Shown: piece after piece, positions 8,467 through 17,062 of the stretch
Numbering within the stretch: the stretch's first letter is position 1
Layout: every line of letters begins with the position of its first letter
NCBI RefSeq assembly: GCF_003367235.1
Contig: NZ_QRGP01000001.1
Location: 2,046,001 to 2,110,000 of the forward strand
DNA length: 64,000 bases
Direction of reading: 5' to 3'
Source of the DNA: Sphingorhabdus pulchriflava
Lineage (GTDB): Bacteria > Pseudomonadota > Alphaproteobacteria > Sphingomonadales > Sphingomonadaceae
Program-made: the position numbers and the translations under genes
The notes under the pieces: generated by a model
Database searches by the model: none
What the model saw: only the letters and a program-made list of their open reading frames with translations
Told to the model about the DNA's origin: nothing

Positions 8467-9111
8467 TCAGGCGTGGTCGATCACGAGGCCGTCAATTTGG
8501 TTCGCGACATCTTCAAACTTATCACAGACCTTTTCGAGGTGGCGGTAGATTTCGTTGACGACAACGAATTGAGTCGGGTCGGTTTTGCCATGTTCAACGA
8601 AGGCGTTGCGTAGCCCGTCAAAGTTCAACTTGTCGGCTTCGCCTTCCAGTTTGACAAGGCGTGCCGTCATTTCATGCAGCGGCTTTGCATTTGCGGTAAC
8701 GTCGCGCAACAGCGGAAGCGCCTGATCGATGATCGTCGACGCCTCAACAATGATATCGGCCATCCCCACCATCTCGGGTGTAAAAGTCGAAACGTCATAA
8801 AGCTCAACAGCACCGGCAGTCTGTTGCATCTGGTCGACCGCATCGTCCATCACGCCAATCAACGCCGTAATAGATCCGCGATCAAATGGCGTCAGGAATA
8901 TGCGACGGACATCTTGCAGCACATCGCGAATAATATCATCGGCCTTATGCTCTTCGTCCTCGATAGTCTTGATGTGAACGGCAATGTCGGGTCCACCGCG
9001 CACAAGTTTGGCCAGCGCTTGCGAGCTGGCAACAATCGTTTTGCCATGCGCTTCAAACTGTTCGAAAAAATTGCCGGTGCGCGGCAGCAGCTTTTGAAAC
9101 CAAGCGAACAT
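8467..9111 (-). CDS. DUF47 (PhoU-like) protein partnered with PiT
   Basis: A 214-residue all-helical protein of the DUF47/PhoU-related family (opening FAWFQKLLPRTGNFFEQFEAHGKTI). It has repeated acidic helices such as IKTIEDEEHKADDI and LVKLEGEADKLNFDGLRNAF that resemble PhoU metal-binding motifs. Members are nearly always encoded beside PiT transporters and are thought to modulate their activity. It is the first gene of a two-gene minus-strand operon starting from the Pho-box region. Confidence 0.9.
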   Translation of the reverse strand: MFAWFQKLLPRTGNFFEQFEAHGKTIVASSQALAKLVRGGPDIAVHIKTIEDEEHKADDIIRDVLQDVRRIFLTPFDRGSITALIGVMDDAVDQMQQTAGAVELYDVSTFTPEMVGMADIIVEASTIIDQALPLLRDVTANAKPLHEMTARLVKLEGEADKLNFDGLRNAFVEHGKTDPTQFVVVNEIYRHLEKVCDKFEDVANQIDGLVIDHA

Positions 9112-9160
9112 ATTTCCCCCTGAACGCTAAAAATTCCGGGGCGCGAATCGCCCTCTTGCG

Positions 9161-9200
9161 ATGTCATCTAGTTGTAACCTTTCCGTCATTATATGGTAAC
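9161..9200. promoter_or_regulatory. Tandem Pho-box-like repeats (PhoB binding)
   Basis: Four 7-mers recur with an exact 11-base period: ATGTCAT (9161), TTGTAAC (9172), CCGTCAT (9183) and TGGTAAC (9194). The PhoB consensus is pairs of CTGTCAT-like 7-mers separated by 4 bases, so this is a run of overlapping Pho boxes. It lies between the divergent DUF47-PiT and phoR-pst genes and could serve both. Confidence 0.7.
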
Positions 9201-9303
9201 ATTCAAATGCCCAGAATTATTCACTGTTGTCCGTGTCAATCGCTGTGTCCGCGTTGCACAACTTCCCGATTGAGGAAATCGCCCTTTCGCTTAGAATGTA
9301 TTT

Positions 9304-10284
9304 ATGGACGAATTTGCGAACCAACTGCTGTCATTGATAGAGATCCCGATTGTGCTGATTCAGGGGGATAGGATTAGCTTTGCCAATTCAGCGGCCAAAA
9401 CCTTGCTTGGCGGCCATATTGAGGGGCAGGATATCCGCATCGCCCTGCGCGATCCCGAAGCACTCAAGCTGGTCAAATCGCCAGAAGGGGGACGAGCCCA
9501 GATCACAGGCCTATCCGTTCGCGGCAGCGTCTGGGAAATGGTGTGCAGTCCGCTTGCCAACAACAACCGTCTGATTTCGCTTAGGGACAAATCGGTGCAG
9601 GTCAGCGTAGCGCGTGCGCATGCCGATTTTGTCGCCAATGCGAGCCATGAACTGCGCACCCCGTTGACTGCGATATTGGGATATGTCGAAACGCTGTCCG
9701 ACCCAAAGGCGGGCGAAGATTTAGTAACCCGTCAGCGCTTTCTCGACATCATCAAGCGCGAAGCAACACGTATGCAGGCGTTGGTGTCCGACCTGATGTC
9801 GCTTTCGCGTATCGAGGCGGTGCGCCACGAGGTGCCATCGGACGAAGTCGAAATGGTCAGCCTTTGCAGGGAAGTCATTGGCGAGCGTTTGCGCGAATCC
9901 GAAGTGGAATTCAGCAGCAATGTCGACAAGGTGATTGCAACGGGCGATCATGCGCAATTGGCGCAGGTTGTTCGCAACCTTGTAGATAATGCCGAGAAAT
10001 ATGGCCGATCCGATGTCGGCACAAAGGTGCGGCTCGAATCGAGCGACAGGGGTTGGCTGACATTGACTGTGACCGACCATGGCGAGGGCATCGCACCCGA
10101 ACATTTGCCCAGACTGACCGAGCGCTTCTATCGCGCTGACACCGGACGCAGCCGCGCGGCCGGCGGAACAGGACTTGGTCTAGCAATCGTCAAACATATC
10201 GTCGAACGCCACCGCGGAAGGTTCGACATAAGCAGCCGGCAAGGTGAAGGTACAACCGCGACTATCATGCTTCCTCAGAGTTAA
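9304..10284 (+). CDS. phoR: Phosphate-regulon sensor histidine kinase PhoR
   Basis: A 326-residue histidine kinase. Residues about 5-95 form a PAS-like domain. The dimerisation domain carries the phospho-accepting histidine at 115 within ANASHELRTPLT. The C-terminal ATPase has the N box (VVRNLVDNAEKYG), a G1 box (DHGEGI) and the G2 segment GGTGLGLAIVKHIV. It begins the pst-pho cluster and is paired with the phoB at its far end. Unlike E. coli PhoR, no transmembrane segment is visible ahead of the PAS domain, so it is probably cytoplasmic or anchored only through the Pst/PhoU complex. Confidence 0.93.
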   Translation: MDEFANQLLSLIEIPIVLIQGDRISFANSAAKTLLGGHIEGQDIRIALRDPEALKLVKSPEGGRAQITGLSVRGSVWEMVCSPLANNNRLISLRDKSVQVSVARAHADFVANASHELRTPLTAILGYVETLSDPKAGEDLVTRQRFLDIIKREATRMQALVSDLMSLSRIEAVRHEVPSDEVEMVSLCREVIGERLRESEVEFSSNVDKVIATGDHAQLAQVVRNLVDNAEKYGRSDVGTKVRLESSDRGWLTLTVTDHGEGIAPEHLPRLTERFYRADTGRSRAAGGTGLGLAIVKHIVERHRGRFDISSRQGEGTTATIMLPQS

Positions 10285-10303
10285 TTGAGCACGAGTCTCA
10301 AAA

Positions 10304-10321
10304 CTGTAACATGATTGTCGC
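10304..10321 (+). promoter_or_regulatory. Pho box upstream of pstS
   Basis: CTGTAAC and TTGTCGC are separated by 4 bases, the 7-4-7 layout bound by a PhoB dimer, 39 bases before the pstS start. It suggests that pstSCAB-phoU-phoB has its own phosphate-starvation promoter in addition to any read-through from phoR. Confidence 0.65.
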
Positions 10322-10360
10322 ATTTGGCGGGCCAGTCACAAAAGTGAAAGGTGTTTTGCA

Positions 10361-11410
10361 ATGCGTAAATGGGGTCTTATCGCAATGGCGTCTGCCACTG
10401 CTCTTACAGTTTCAGCATGCGGCGGCAGCGGCTCGGGTGGCAGTGAAAATCGCGACTTCCTGCGCGTTGTCGGCTCGTCGACCGTATATCCTTTCGCAAC
10501 CGCAGTTTCTGAAGCGACTGCGAAAGCCAATCCCGACATGAAGTCACCGGTGATCGAATCGACCGGCACTGGTGCAGGCATGAAGTTGTTCTGCGGCGGT
10601 GTGGGAGCCCAACACCCCGATATCGAAATGGCTTCGCGCCGAATTAAGAAGTCAGAATTTGAAGATTGCGTCAAAAACGGAGTAAAGGACATCATAGAGG
10701 TCCAGGTCGGTCTTGACGGTATCGCCTTTGCCGAAGCCACCGCAGGCCCCGAAATGAAGCTGACACCCGAAGACGTCTATAAGGCGCTCGCCGCCAATCC
10801 GTTCGGCAAGCCGCAGGCGGCGAAAAACTGGAGCGATGTAAATCCTGCGCTTCCAGCCATCCCCATCGTCGTTTACGGCCCGCCGTCGACTTCGGGCACC
10901 CGCGATGCGCTCGCCGAATTGATCCTGACCAAGGGCTGTGAAACCGACCCTGCCATGAAGGCGCTGAAAGACAGTGACAAGGATAAACACAAGGATCTGT
11001 GCACCAAGGTGCGCACCGATGGTGCCTATGTCGAGCAGGGCGAAAACGACAACCTGATCGTGCAGAAGATCGCCGCCAACCCGAAAGCTATCGGCATTTT
11101 CGGCTTCTCTTTCCTCGAAGAGAACATGACAAAAATCAAAGGCATTCCGATGTCGGGCGTCATGCCAACTTATGCCAGCGTTTCGGATTTCTCCTATCCA
11201 GGCGCACGCCCACTTTACCTTTACGTAAAAGCGGCCCATGTGAAGGCAATCAAGTCGGTTACGCCGTTCCTTAACGAATTTGCGAAGGCATGGGGTACCG
11301 ATGGCTATCTGAAAGCCAAGGGTATGGTTGTCGCTCCCGAAGATGTCCGCACAAAAAATGCTGACATTGTCTCGAAAATGACATTGATGGATGCCAGCGG
11401 CCTGAAATAA
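10361..11410 (+). CDS. pstS: Phosphate ABC transporter substrate-binding lipoprotein
   Basis: A 349-residue periplasmic phosphate-binding protein. A lipoprotein signal ends at LTVSAC, with Cys20 as the lipid-modified residue. VGSSTVYPFATAVSE and ESTGTGAGMKLFCGGVG provide backbone and side-chain contacts to phosphate in this family, and VYGPPSTSGTRDALAELI is the second-lobe motif. It hands phosphate to PstC/PstA in the inner membrane. The Pho box 39 bases upstream indicates induction by phosphate starvation. Confidence 0.97.
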   Translation: MRKWGLIAMASATALTVSACGGSGSGGSENRDFLRVVGSSTVYPFATAVSEATAKANPDMKSPVIESTGTGAGMKLFCGGVGAQHPDIEMASRRIKKSEFEDCVKNGVKDIIEVQVGLDGIAFAEATAGPEMKLTPEDVYKALAANPFGKPQAAKNWSDVNPALPAIPIVVYGPPSTSGTRDALAELILTKGCETDPAMKALKDSDKDKHKDLCTKVRTDGAYVEQGENDNLIVQKIAANPKAIGIFGFSFLEENMTKIKGIPMSGVMPTYASVSDFSYPGARPLYLYVKAAHVKAIKSVTPFLNEFAKAWGTDGYLKAKGMVVAPEDVRTKNADIVSKMTLMDASGLK

Positions 11411-11428
11411 GCGGGAAAGCTGGGGGCA

Positions 11429-12811
11429 ATGCCAATATCCTTTGTTTTGATTTGTGTATTTGGCCTGGGCGCTATCGCCTGGGCCATCGCACGTGCACGT
11501 TCGGCGCATTTCGCGCCGGTTTCGGGCAAGCTGAAACTGGCATTGCCTAGCCACTATGGTGTGTATGCGGCAATCTGGGCGATTGTTCCTGCACTGATTA
11601 TCGCATGGCTATGGTCGCTAATTTCACCGGGACTGGTTCATGGAGCAATCCTTGCGGACCCTGCAGCGGCGCAACTTCCGGCCTTCGAGTTCGAACGCAA
11701 CACCATTTTGAACGAAGCTTTTGCGTTGGCTCAAAATCCTGACGCGTTTGCCTCTAGCCCAATAGCCCAGCAGCTGGCCCCAGCCATCGCTGCAGCACAG
11801 ACCAAGTTCGGCTGGATCGGCGCCGCACTCTCGATGTTGGCTGCATTTGCCGGCATGGCTTTCGGTTATACGCGGGTCAAAGCCGGATTCCCCGCGCGCA
11901 CGAAAATCGAACGGATCGTACTGGGTGCATTGCTGCTCGCCTCCTTCGTCGCCGTTATCACGACAGTCGGCATCATCGCCTCACTGATATTTGAATCCGC
12001 GCGCTTCTTTTCGATGGTTAGCCCAATCGATTTTCTGTTCGGCACCAACTGGACCCCCGACACAATGTCCTCGCCGACATCGGACATGGGAGACGATCTA
12101 GGAGCCGTACCGCTTTTTTGGGGTACTTTCTTCATCGGTGCAGTGATCGCTATGATTGTTGCGATTCCCTTTGGATTGATGAGCGCAATCTATCTGACGC
12201 AATATGCTAGCCCGCGCGCGCGCAGCATTTTGAAGCCAATGCTGGAAATCCTCGCCGGGATACCGACGGTGGTTTATGGCTATTTTGCAGCGTTGACCGC
12301 TGCCCCGTTCATTCGCGATCTGGCCAATGCCATCGGCATCACCAATGCATCGACCGAAAGCGCGCTGGCCGCGGGTCTGGTGATGGGCGTGATGATCATT
12401 CCTTTCGTTTCATCGATGGCCGACGACAGCATCGCCGCCGTTCCACAGGCGATGCGCGACGGGTCACTCGCCATGGGTGCGACCACTTCGGAAACGATCA
12501 AAAAGGTTCTTATCCCGGCCGCGTTACCAGGTATCGTCGCGGGCATCATGCTGGCAATCAGCCGCGCGATTGGCGAAACCATGATCGTTTACATGGCGGC
12601 TGGGGCTTCAGCCAATCTGTCTGCCAATCCCTTCGAACGCATGACGACGGTAACGTACCAGATCGCAGCCCTTCTGACCGGCGAAGGTAGCTTTGACCAT
12701 CCGACCACATTGTCGGCGTTCGCCCTCGGGTTGGTGCTGTTCATCGTCACGCTCATCCTCAACATCATCGCACTGCGCGTCGTGAAGCGCTTCCGGGAGG
12801 CTTATGAGTAA
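11429..12811 (+). CDS. pstC: Phosphate ABC transporter permease
   Basis: A 460-residue membrane permease. An N-terminal region of about 200 residues with several membrane segments precedes the conserved permease core. The core contains the EAA loop (MRDGSLAMGATTSETIKKVLIPAALPGIVAGIML) that docks on the ATPase PstB. The long N-terminal part is usual for alphaproteobacterial PstC compared with the roughly 320-residue E. coli protein. Its end overlaps the pstA start by 8 bases. Confidence 0.95.
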   Translation: MPISFVLICVFGLGAIAWAIARARSAHFAPVSGKLKLALPSHYGVYAAIWAIVPALIIAWLWSLISPGLVHGAILADPAAAQLPAFEFERNTILNEAFALAQNPDAFASSPIAQQLAPAIAAAQTKFGWIGAALSMLAAFAGMAFGYTRVKAGFPARTKIERIVLGALLLASFVAVITTVGIIASLIFESARFFSMVSPIDFLFGTNWTPDTMSSPTSDMGDDLGAVPLFWGTFFIGAVIAMIVAIPFGLMSAIYLTQYASPRARSILKPMLEILAGIPTVVYGYFAALTAAPFIRDLANAIGITNASTESALAAGLVMGVMIIPFVSSMADDSIAAVPQAMRDGSLAMGATTSETIKKVLIPAALPGIVAGIMLAISRAIGETMIVYMAAGASANLSANPFERMTTVTYQIAALLTGEGSFDHPTTLSAFALGLVLFIVTLILNIIALRVVKRFREAYE

Positions 12812-13685
12812 CTGGCAATCCCCCGAAGCGACCGCACGCCTCAACAAGCGCTATGCCGCCGAGCGCCGTTTCAAACTGCTTGGCCTGGCTGCCATCGTTT
12901 TGTCGATGCTGTTCCTGGCCGTGTTGCTGTTCACGATGCTTAAAAACGGCATCTCCGGGATCGACTGGTCATTCCTCTCAGGATCGGATTCAACCGATCC
13001 ATCAACCGCAGGCGTGTGGAGTGCGGTAAAGGGCTCCATATTGACGATGCTGGTAACGCTGGCGCTAGCTTTCCCGATGGGCGTGTTGGCCGCTATATAT
13101 CTTGAGGAATTTGCCCCGCGTTCGCGGTGGGTCGATTGGATTGAGGTATCAATCAACAATCTGGCCGCGGTCCCTTCAATCATCTTCGGGCTTCTGGGTC
13201 TAGCCGTTTTCATCCAGTTTTTGCAACTGCCCCGATCCTCACCGCTGGTGGGCGGGATGACCTTGGCATTGATGACAATGCCGGTCATTGTCATCTCCGG
13301 ACGCAACGCCATTCAAGCGGTTCCGCCGTCGATCCGCGATGCGGCGCTCGCTGTCGGAGCAAGCAAGGTCCAGACAGTATTTCACCACGTCCTGCCGCTG
13401 GCACTGCCGGGCATATTGACTGGTACAATTATCGGCATGGCACGTGCGTTGGGTGAAACTGCGCCGCTGCTGATGATTGGCATGCGTGCGTTTGTATCAA
13501 CTCCGCCGGGAAGTGTTACCGATCCGTCGTCGGTATTGCCGATGCAGATATTCCTGTGGTCGGACGAAGTCGATCAGGGCTTTGTCCAGAACACATCTGC
13601 AGCGATTATTGTGCTATTATTCGTGCTGATCGCCATGAACGGCGTCGCCATCTACCTCCGCAACAAGTTCGAGACCCGTTGGTAA
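12804..13685 (+). CDS. pstA: Phosphate ABC transporter permease
   Basis: A 293-residue permease with about six membrane segments and the ATPase-docking loop [34 protein letters not shown]. It pairs with PstC to form the channel. The start codon lies within the end of pstC, indicating translational coupling, and pstB follows after 4 bases. Confidence 0.96.
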   Translation: MSNWQSPEATARLNKRYAAERRFKLLGLAAIVLSMLFLAVLLFTMLKNGISGIDWSFLSGSDSTDPSTAGVWSAVKGSILTMLVTLALAFPMGVLAAIYLEEFAPRSRWVDWIEVSINNLAAVPSIIFGLLGLAVFIQFLQLPRSSPLVGGMTLALMTMPVIVISGRNAIQAVPPSIRDAALAVGASKVQTVFHHVLPLALPGILTGTIIGMARALGETAPLLMIGMRAFVSTPPGSVTDPSSVLPMQIFLWSDEVDQGFVQNTSAAIIVLLFVLIAMNGVAIYLRNKFETRW

Positions 13686-13689
13686 AAAC

Positions 13690-14460
13690 ATGTCAGAAAA
13701 CTCCACGCTCAAAATTTCCGCGCGCGACGTCAATGTCTTCTATGGCGACAAGCAAGCGATCCGCGACGTCTCGATCGATATTGCGACCGAGCATGTGACG
13801 GCCTTTATTGGTCCGTCGGGTTGCGGCAAATCGACTTTCCTGCGGACGCTGAACCGTATGAACGACACCATCGCCGGATGCCGCATTGATGGCGAAATCA
13901 AGCTCGACGGTGAAGACATCTACTCTAGCGGAATGGACGTGGTGCAGTTGCGCGCGCGCGTCGGCATGGTTTTCCAGAAACCGAACCCCTTCCCCAAGTC
14001 GATCTATGAAAATGTCGCATACGGCCCACGCATTCATGGACTCGCCGCCAGCAAGGCAGACATGGACGCGATTGTGGAAAAATCGTTGCGTCGCGCAGGC
14101 CTGTGGGACGAAGTCAAGGACCGTTTGAACGATGCGGGCACAGCATTGTCAGGCGGCCAGCAACAACGACTCTGCATTGCGCGTGCCATCGCTGTTAGTC
14201 CTGAAGTCATCCTGATGGATGAGCCCTGCTCGGCGCTCGACCCGATCGCCACCGCTCGTATCGAAGAGCTCATCGATGATCTGAAGGGCCGTTACGCCAT
14301 CGTAATCGTGACTCACTCGATGCAACAGGCAGCGCGCGTCTCGCAGCGCACCGCCTTTTTCCATCTGGGTTCGATGGTCGAATATGGCGAAACCTCAACC
14401 ATCTTCACCAACCCGCGCGAAGAGCGCACCAAAGACTATATCACCGGTCGTTACGGATAA
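13690..14460 (+). CDS. pstB: Phosphate ABC transporter ATP-binding protein
   Basis: A 256-residue ABC ATPase that powers the Pst importer. The Walker A motif GPSGCGKST, the Q loop in [18 protein letters not shown], the signature LSGGQQQRL and the Walker B with catalytic Glu ([12 protein letters not shown]) are all intact. The early [15 protein letters not shown] segment is typical of PstB. Confidence 0.98.
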   Translation: MSENSTLKISARDVNVFYGDKQAIRDVSIDIATEHVTAFIGPSGCGKSTFLRTLNRMNDTIAGCRIDGEIKLDGEDIYSSGMDVVQLRARVGMVFQKPNPFPKSIYENVAYGPRIHGLAASKADMDAIVEKSLRRAGLWDEVKDRLNDAGTALSGGQQQRLCIARAIAVSPEVILMDEPCSALDPIATARIEELIDDLKGRYAIVIVTHSMQQAARVSQRTAFFHLGSMVEYGETSTIFTNPREERTKDYITGRYG

Positions 14461-14469
14461 GGACCCGAC

Positions 14470-15165
14470 ATGGCAGAAAACCATACCGTCAAAGCATTCG
14501 ACGAGGATATCAGCAAGCTGCGCGGCCTGATCGCCGAAATGGGCGGCTTAGCCGAGGTCGCCATTGCAGATGCCGTCGACGCCCTCAGCCGCCGCGACGA
14601 AGCCAAGGCTCAACTGGTGGTTGCTGCGGATGCCAAGCTTGACGCGCTGGAAGCAGAAGTCGACCAACTCGCTATTCGCATCATCGCACTACGCGCGCCG
14701 ATGGCCGATGATCTTCGGGACGTGATTGCCGCATTAAAAATATCCGGTGTCGTCGAACGTATCGGAGACTATGCCAAGAACATCGCAAAGCGTGTGAAAG
14801 AATTGAATTCAAAAGGCTCGATCGAGCCTTTGACACTGATCCCTGCGATGGCAGATATCGCCCAAGGCATGGTGCGAGATGTGCTGAATGCTTATGCTGC
14901 GCGCGATTCCCAGCTGGCGATGGAAGTGATTGCACGCGACGAGAAACTAGACAATTTCTACAACAGTCTTTTCCGGAATCTGGTGTCGCACATGATGGAA
15001 AATCCAGCCACCATCAGCACAGCTGCGCATTTACTATTTGTTGCCCGCAATCTGGAGCGGATCGGCGACCATGCAACCAACGTTGCCGAGATGGTCTATT
15101 ATGCGGCCACCGGAAGCTATTTCACCGACCGTACAGTCCAGGTTCGCATCGAGGATGACGAATGA
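14470..15165 (+). CDS. phoU: Phosphate signalling protein PhoU
   Basis: A 231-residue protein of two repeated three-helix bundles. Each carries an acidic metal-binding motif: the repeats include RIGDYAKNIAKRV and RIGDHATNVAEMVYY. PhoU links the Pst transporter to PhoR, keeping PhoB inactive when phosphate is ample. Its last codons overlap the phoB start (ATGA). Confidence 0.97.
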   Translation: MAENHTVKAFDEDISKLRGLIAEMGGLAEVAIADAVDALSRRDEAKAQLVVAADAKLDALEAEVDQLAIRIIALRAPMADDLRDVIAALKISGVVERIGDYAKNIAKRVKELNSKGSIEPLTLIPAMADIAQGMVRDVLNAYAARDSQLAMEVIARDEKLDNFYNSLFRNLVSHMMENPATISTAAHLLFVARNLERIGDHATNVAEMVYYAATGSYFTDRTVQVRIEDDE

Positions 15166-15845
15166 CCCCAAAAATCCTGATTGTCGAGGATGAACCGGCG
15201 CTTGCCGAATTGCTTTCGTGGAATTTTGAAAGCGCTGGATTTGCCGTCCAGCAAACTGCGGATGGCGAAGAAGCGCTCTTGCTAGCACAGGAGTTCGGAC
15301 CTGACATTATCATCCTCGACTGGATGATCGAGCAATTGCCCGGCATTGAAGTTTGCCGGCGCCTTCGCCGCGGCAAGGAAACCGCTGCAATCCCGATCAT
15401 CATGCTGACTGCGCGCGGTGAAGAAGAAGACCGAATTCGCGGCCTCGAAACTGGTGCTGACGACTATATCACCAAACCCTTCTCTCCGCGTGAACTGCGG
15501 GCGCGGGTAGAGGCCGTCCTGCGCAGGACACGTCCTGCGGTTACCGGCAGCACGCTCGTGGTGGGCGATCTTGAGCTTGATCCGATTGCAGTGCGGGTAA
15601 GGCGTGACGGCGCGCAAATTGCACTGGGCCCCACAGAATTCCGTCTGCTCCGCCATTTCATGGAACGTCCCGGCAGGGCCCAGTCGCGCAGCCAGCTGCT
15701 CGATGCGGTTTGGGGGCATGATAGCGATATCGAATTGCGCACCGTCGACGTCCATATCCGCCGCCTGCGCAGCGCGATTGAAGTTGCTGGCAAGGGCGAT
15801 CCCATCCGCACGATCCGCTCGGTCGGCTACGCACTTGATGGCTAA
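15162..15845 (+). CDS. phoB: Phosphate-regulon response regulator
   Basis: A 227-residue response regulator of the OmpR/PhoB class. The receiver domain has acidic residues EDE at 9-11, phospho-accepting Asp53 (IIILDWMIEQLPG) and Lys in DYITKPFSPREL. The C-terminal winged helix includes LGPTEFRLLRHFMERPGR and the recognition segment TVDVHIRRLRSAI. It is the expected regulator for the Pho boxes at 9161-9200 and 10304-10321. It ends only 3 bases from a convergent gene, with no visible terminator. Confidence 0.97.
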   Translation: MTPKILIVEDEPALAELLSWNFESAGFAVQQTADGEEALLLAQEFGPDIIILDWMIEQLPGIEVCRRLRRGKETAAIPIIMLTARGEEEDRIRGLETGADDYITKPFSPRELRARVEAVLRRTRPAVTGSTLVVGDLELDPIAVRVRRDGAQIALGPTEFRLLRHFMERPGRAQSRSQLLDAVWGHDSDIELRTVDVHIRRLRSAIEVAGKGDPIRTIRSVGYALDG

Positions 15846-15848
15846 AAA

Positions 15849-16397
15849 CTAAACCTGGATTTTGCGCCATTCCCCCGGCGCAAGCCCCTCAACTGTCCAG
15901 TCGCCTATCGACCAGCGCACCAGCCGAAGTGTGGGAAACCCAACCGCCGCAGTCATCCGCCGCACCTGCCGGTTGCGCCCTTCACTTATGGTCAGCTTGA
16001 TCCAGCAATCGGGCACCGATTTGCGAAAGCGGACAGGCGGATTGCGCGGCCATAGTTGCGGTTCATCGATGTGCTCAGCCTCCGCAGGCAGGGTCAGGCC
16101 GTCCTTCAGCAGCACGCCGTTGTGCAACTGCCGAAGTGCTGCATCGTCAATGTCGCCCTCGATCTGCACCAGATAGGTTTTGGGCATCTTGAACTTCGGT
16201 TCTGTTATCCGCGCCTGCAGTTTTCCATCGTCGGTCAGCAGCAATAGACCTTCGCTATCGCGATCAAGCCTGCCTGCAGGATAGACGTACGGCACCTTGA
16301 TGTGATCCGAAAGCGTCGCCCGCGCTCCGTCGCTGCCACGGTCGGTGAATTGCGACAGCACACCATAGGGCTTGTTGAACAGGATCAGCCGGGACAT
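15849..16397 (-). CDS. 23S rRNA pseudouridine synthase, RluE-like (RsuA family)
   Basis: A 182-residue pseudouridine synthase without an S4 domain. The opening [15 protein letters not shown], the catalytic [14 protein letters not shown] (Asp45) and [12 protein letters not shown] match the RsuA/RluB/E/F family. The short length without S4 is most like RluE, which modifies U2457 of E. coli 23S rRNA. The exact target is inferred. It is convergent with phoB and follows the rhomboid gene by 4 bases. Confidence 0.9.
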   Translation of the reverse strand: MSRLILFNKPYGVLSQFTDRGSDGARATLSDHIKVPYVYPAGRLDRDSEGLLLLTDDGKLQARITEPKFKMPKTYLVQIEGDIDDAALRQLHNGVLLKDGLTLPAEAEHIDEPQLWPRNPPVRFRKSVPDCWIKLTISEGRNRQVRRMTAAVGFPTLRLVRWSIGDWTVEGLAPGEWRKIQV

Positions 16398-16401
16398 GCG
16401 A

Positions 16402-16986
16402 TCAAGACCAGAATTTCAGTTCGCCAGTGTTTTGCACGGAAGACGCAAGCTGACGGGGTTCTTTGGATAACAGGGCGGCTGCAATCACGCCCGACAGCGC
16501 GCCGAACAGATGCGATTCAAAGGAAATATAGCTATCGACCGGCAGCACGCCAAAGACCATGCCGCCGTAGAAGAATGTCACCGCCAAACTGATAGCTATG
16601 TTCCGCCAGCTGCGATCAAACCAGGCCAGCGCGATGACAAGACTCCAAAGCCCGAAGATCCAGCCGCTTGCGCCAATATGGATGTTATCGCGTGCCAGCA
16701 ACCAGACGAGCGCGCCGGTGATCATAATGATCAGCAGACTGGCTTTTAGAAAATAGCGGATTCCATTGAGCAGACAAATCGCCGCAAGCACGATGAAGGA
16801 AGCGAGATTTCCAAAAAGATGGCCGAAGTCCGCATGCAGCCATGGGGCAGTGAAAATAGTGTAAGCACTTTCCGCATTCCGCGGGTCGATACCAAAGCTA
16901 AGCAATGCGCCACCCAGCGCGAGGTTCAATATATGCAACGCAATCATCAGTGCGCATATCGCTGCCAGAACTGAAATGCGTTTTGC
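16402..16986 (-). CDS. Rhomboid-family intramembrane serine protease
   Basis: A 194-residue membrane protein with about six segments. The catalytic serine lies in GASG (Ser108), the catalytic histidine is His160 in [15 protein letters not shown], and the HxxxxHxxxN motif ([10 protein letters not shown], 52-61) is complete, so it should be an active rhomboid. The ATG at 16986 is chosen because an upstream TTG start at 17028 would lie within the terminator of the preceding gene. Substrates are unknown. Confidence 0.88.
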   Translation of the reverse strand, partial: AKRISVLAAICALMIALHILNLALGGALLSFGIDPRNAESAYTIFTAPWLHADFGHLFGNLASFIVLAAICLLNGIRYFLKASLLIIMITGALVWLLARDNIHIGASGWIFGLWSLVIALAWFDRSWRNIAISLAVTFFYGGMVFGVLPVDSYISFESHLFGALSGVIAAALLSKEPRQLASSVQNTGELKFWS

Positions 16987-17026
16987 CATCGCAGATGATG
17001 TAAGGGCTATAGTTCCAAATACCAAC

Positions 17027-17056
17027 AAAAAGGGCCGGAGAGTTTCCCCTCCGGCC
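17027..17056 (-). terminator. Rho-independent terminator after kup
   Basis: GGCCGGAG (17033-17040) pairs perfectly with CTCCGGCC (17049-17056). On the minus strand the hairpin is followed by TTTTT. It begins 7 bases after the kup stop. The loop, read on the minus strand as GGGAAACT, is identical to that of the groEL terminator. Confidence 0.9.
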
Positions 17057-17062
17057 TTGCAC

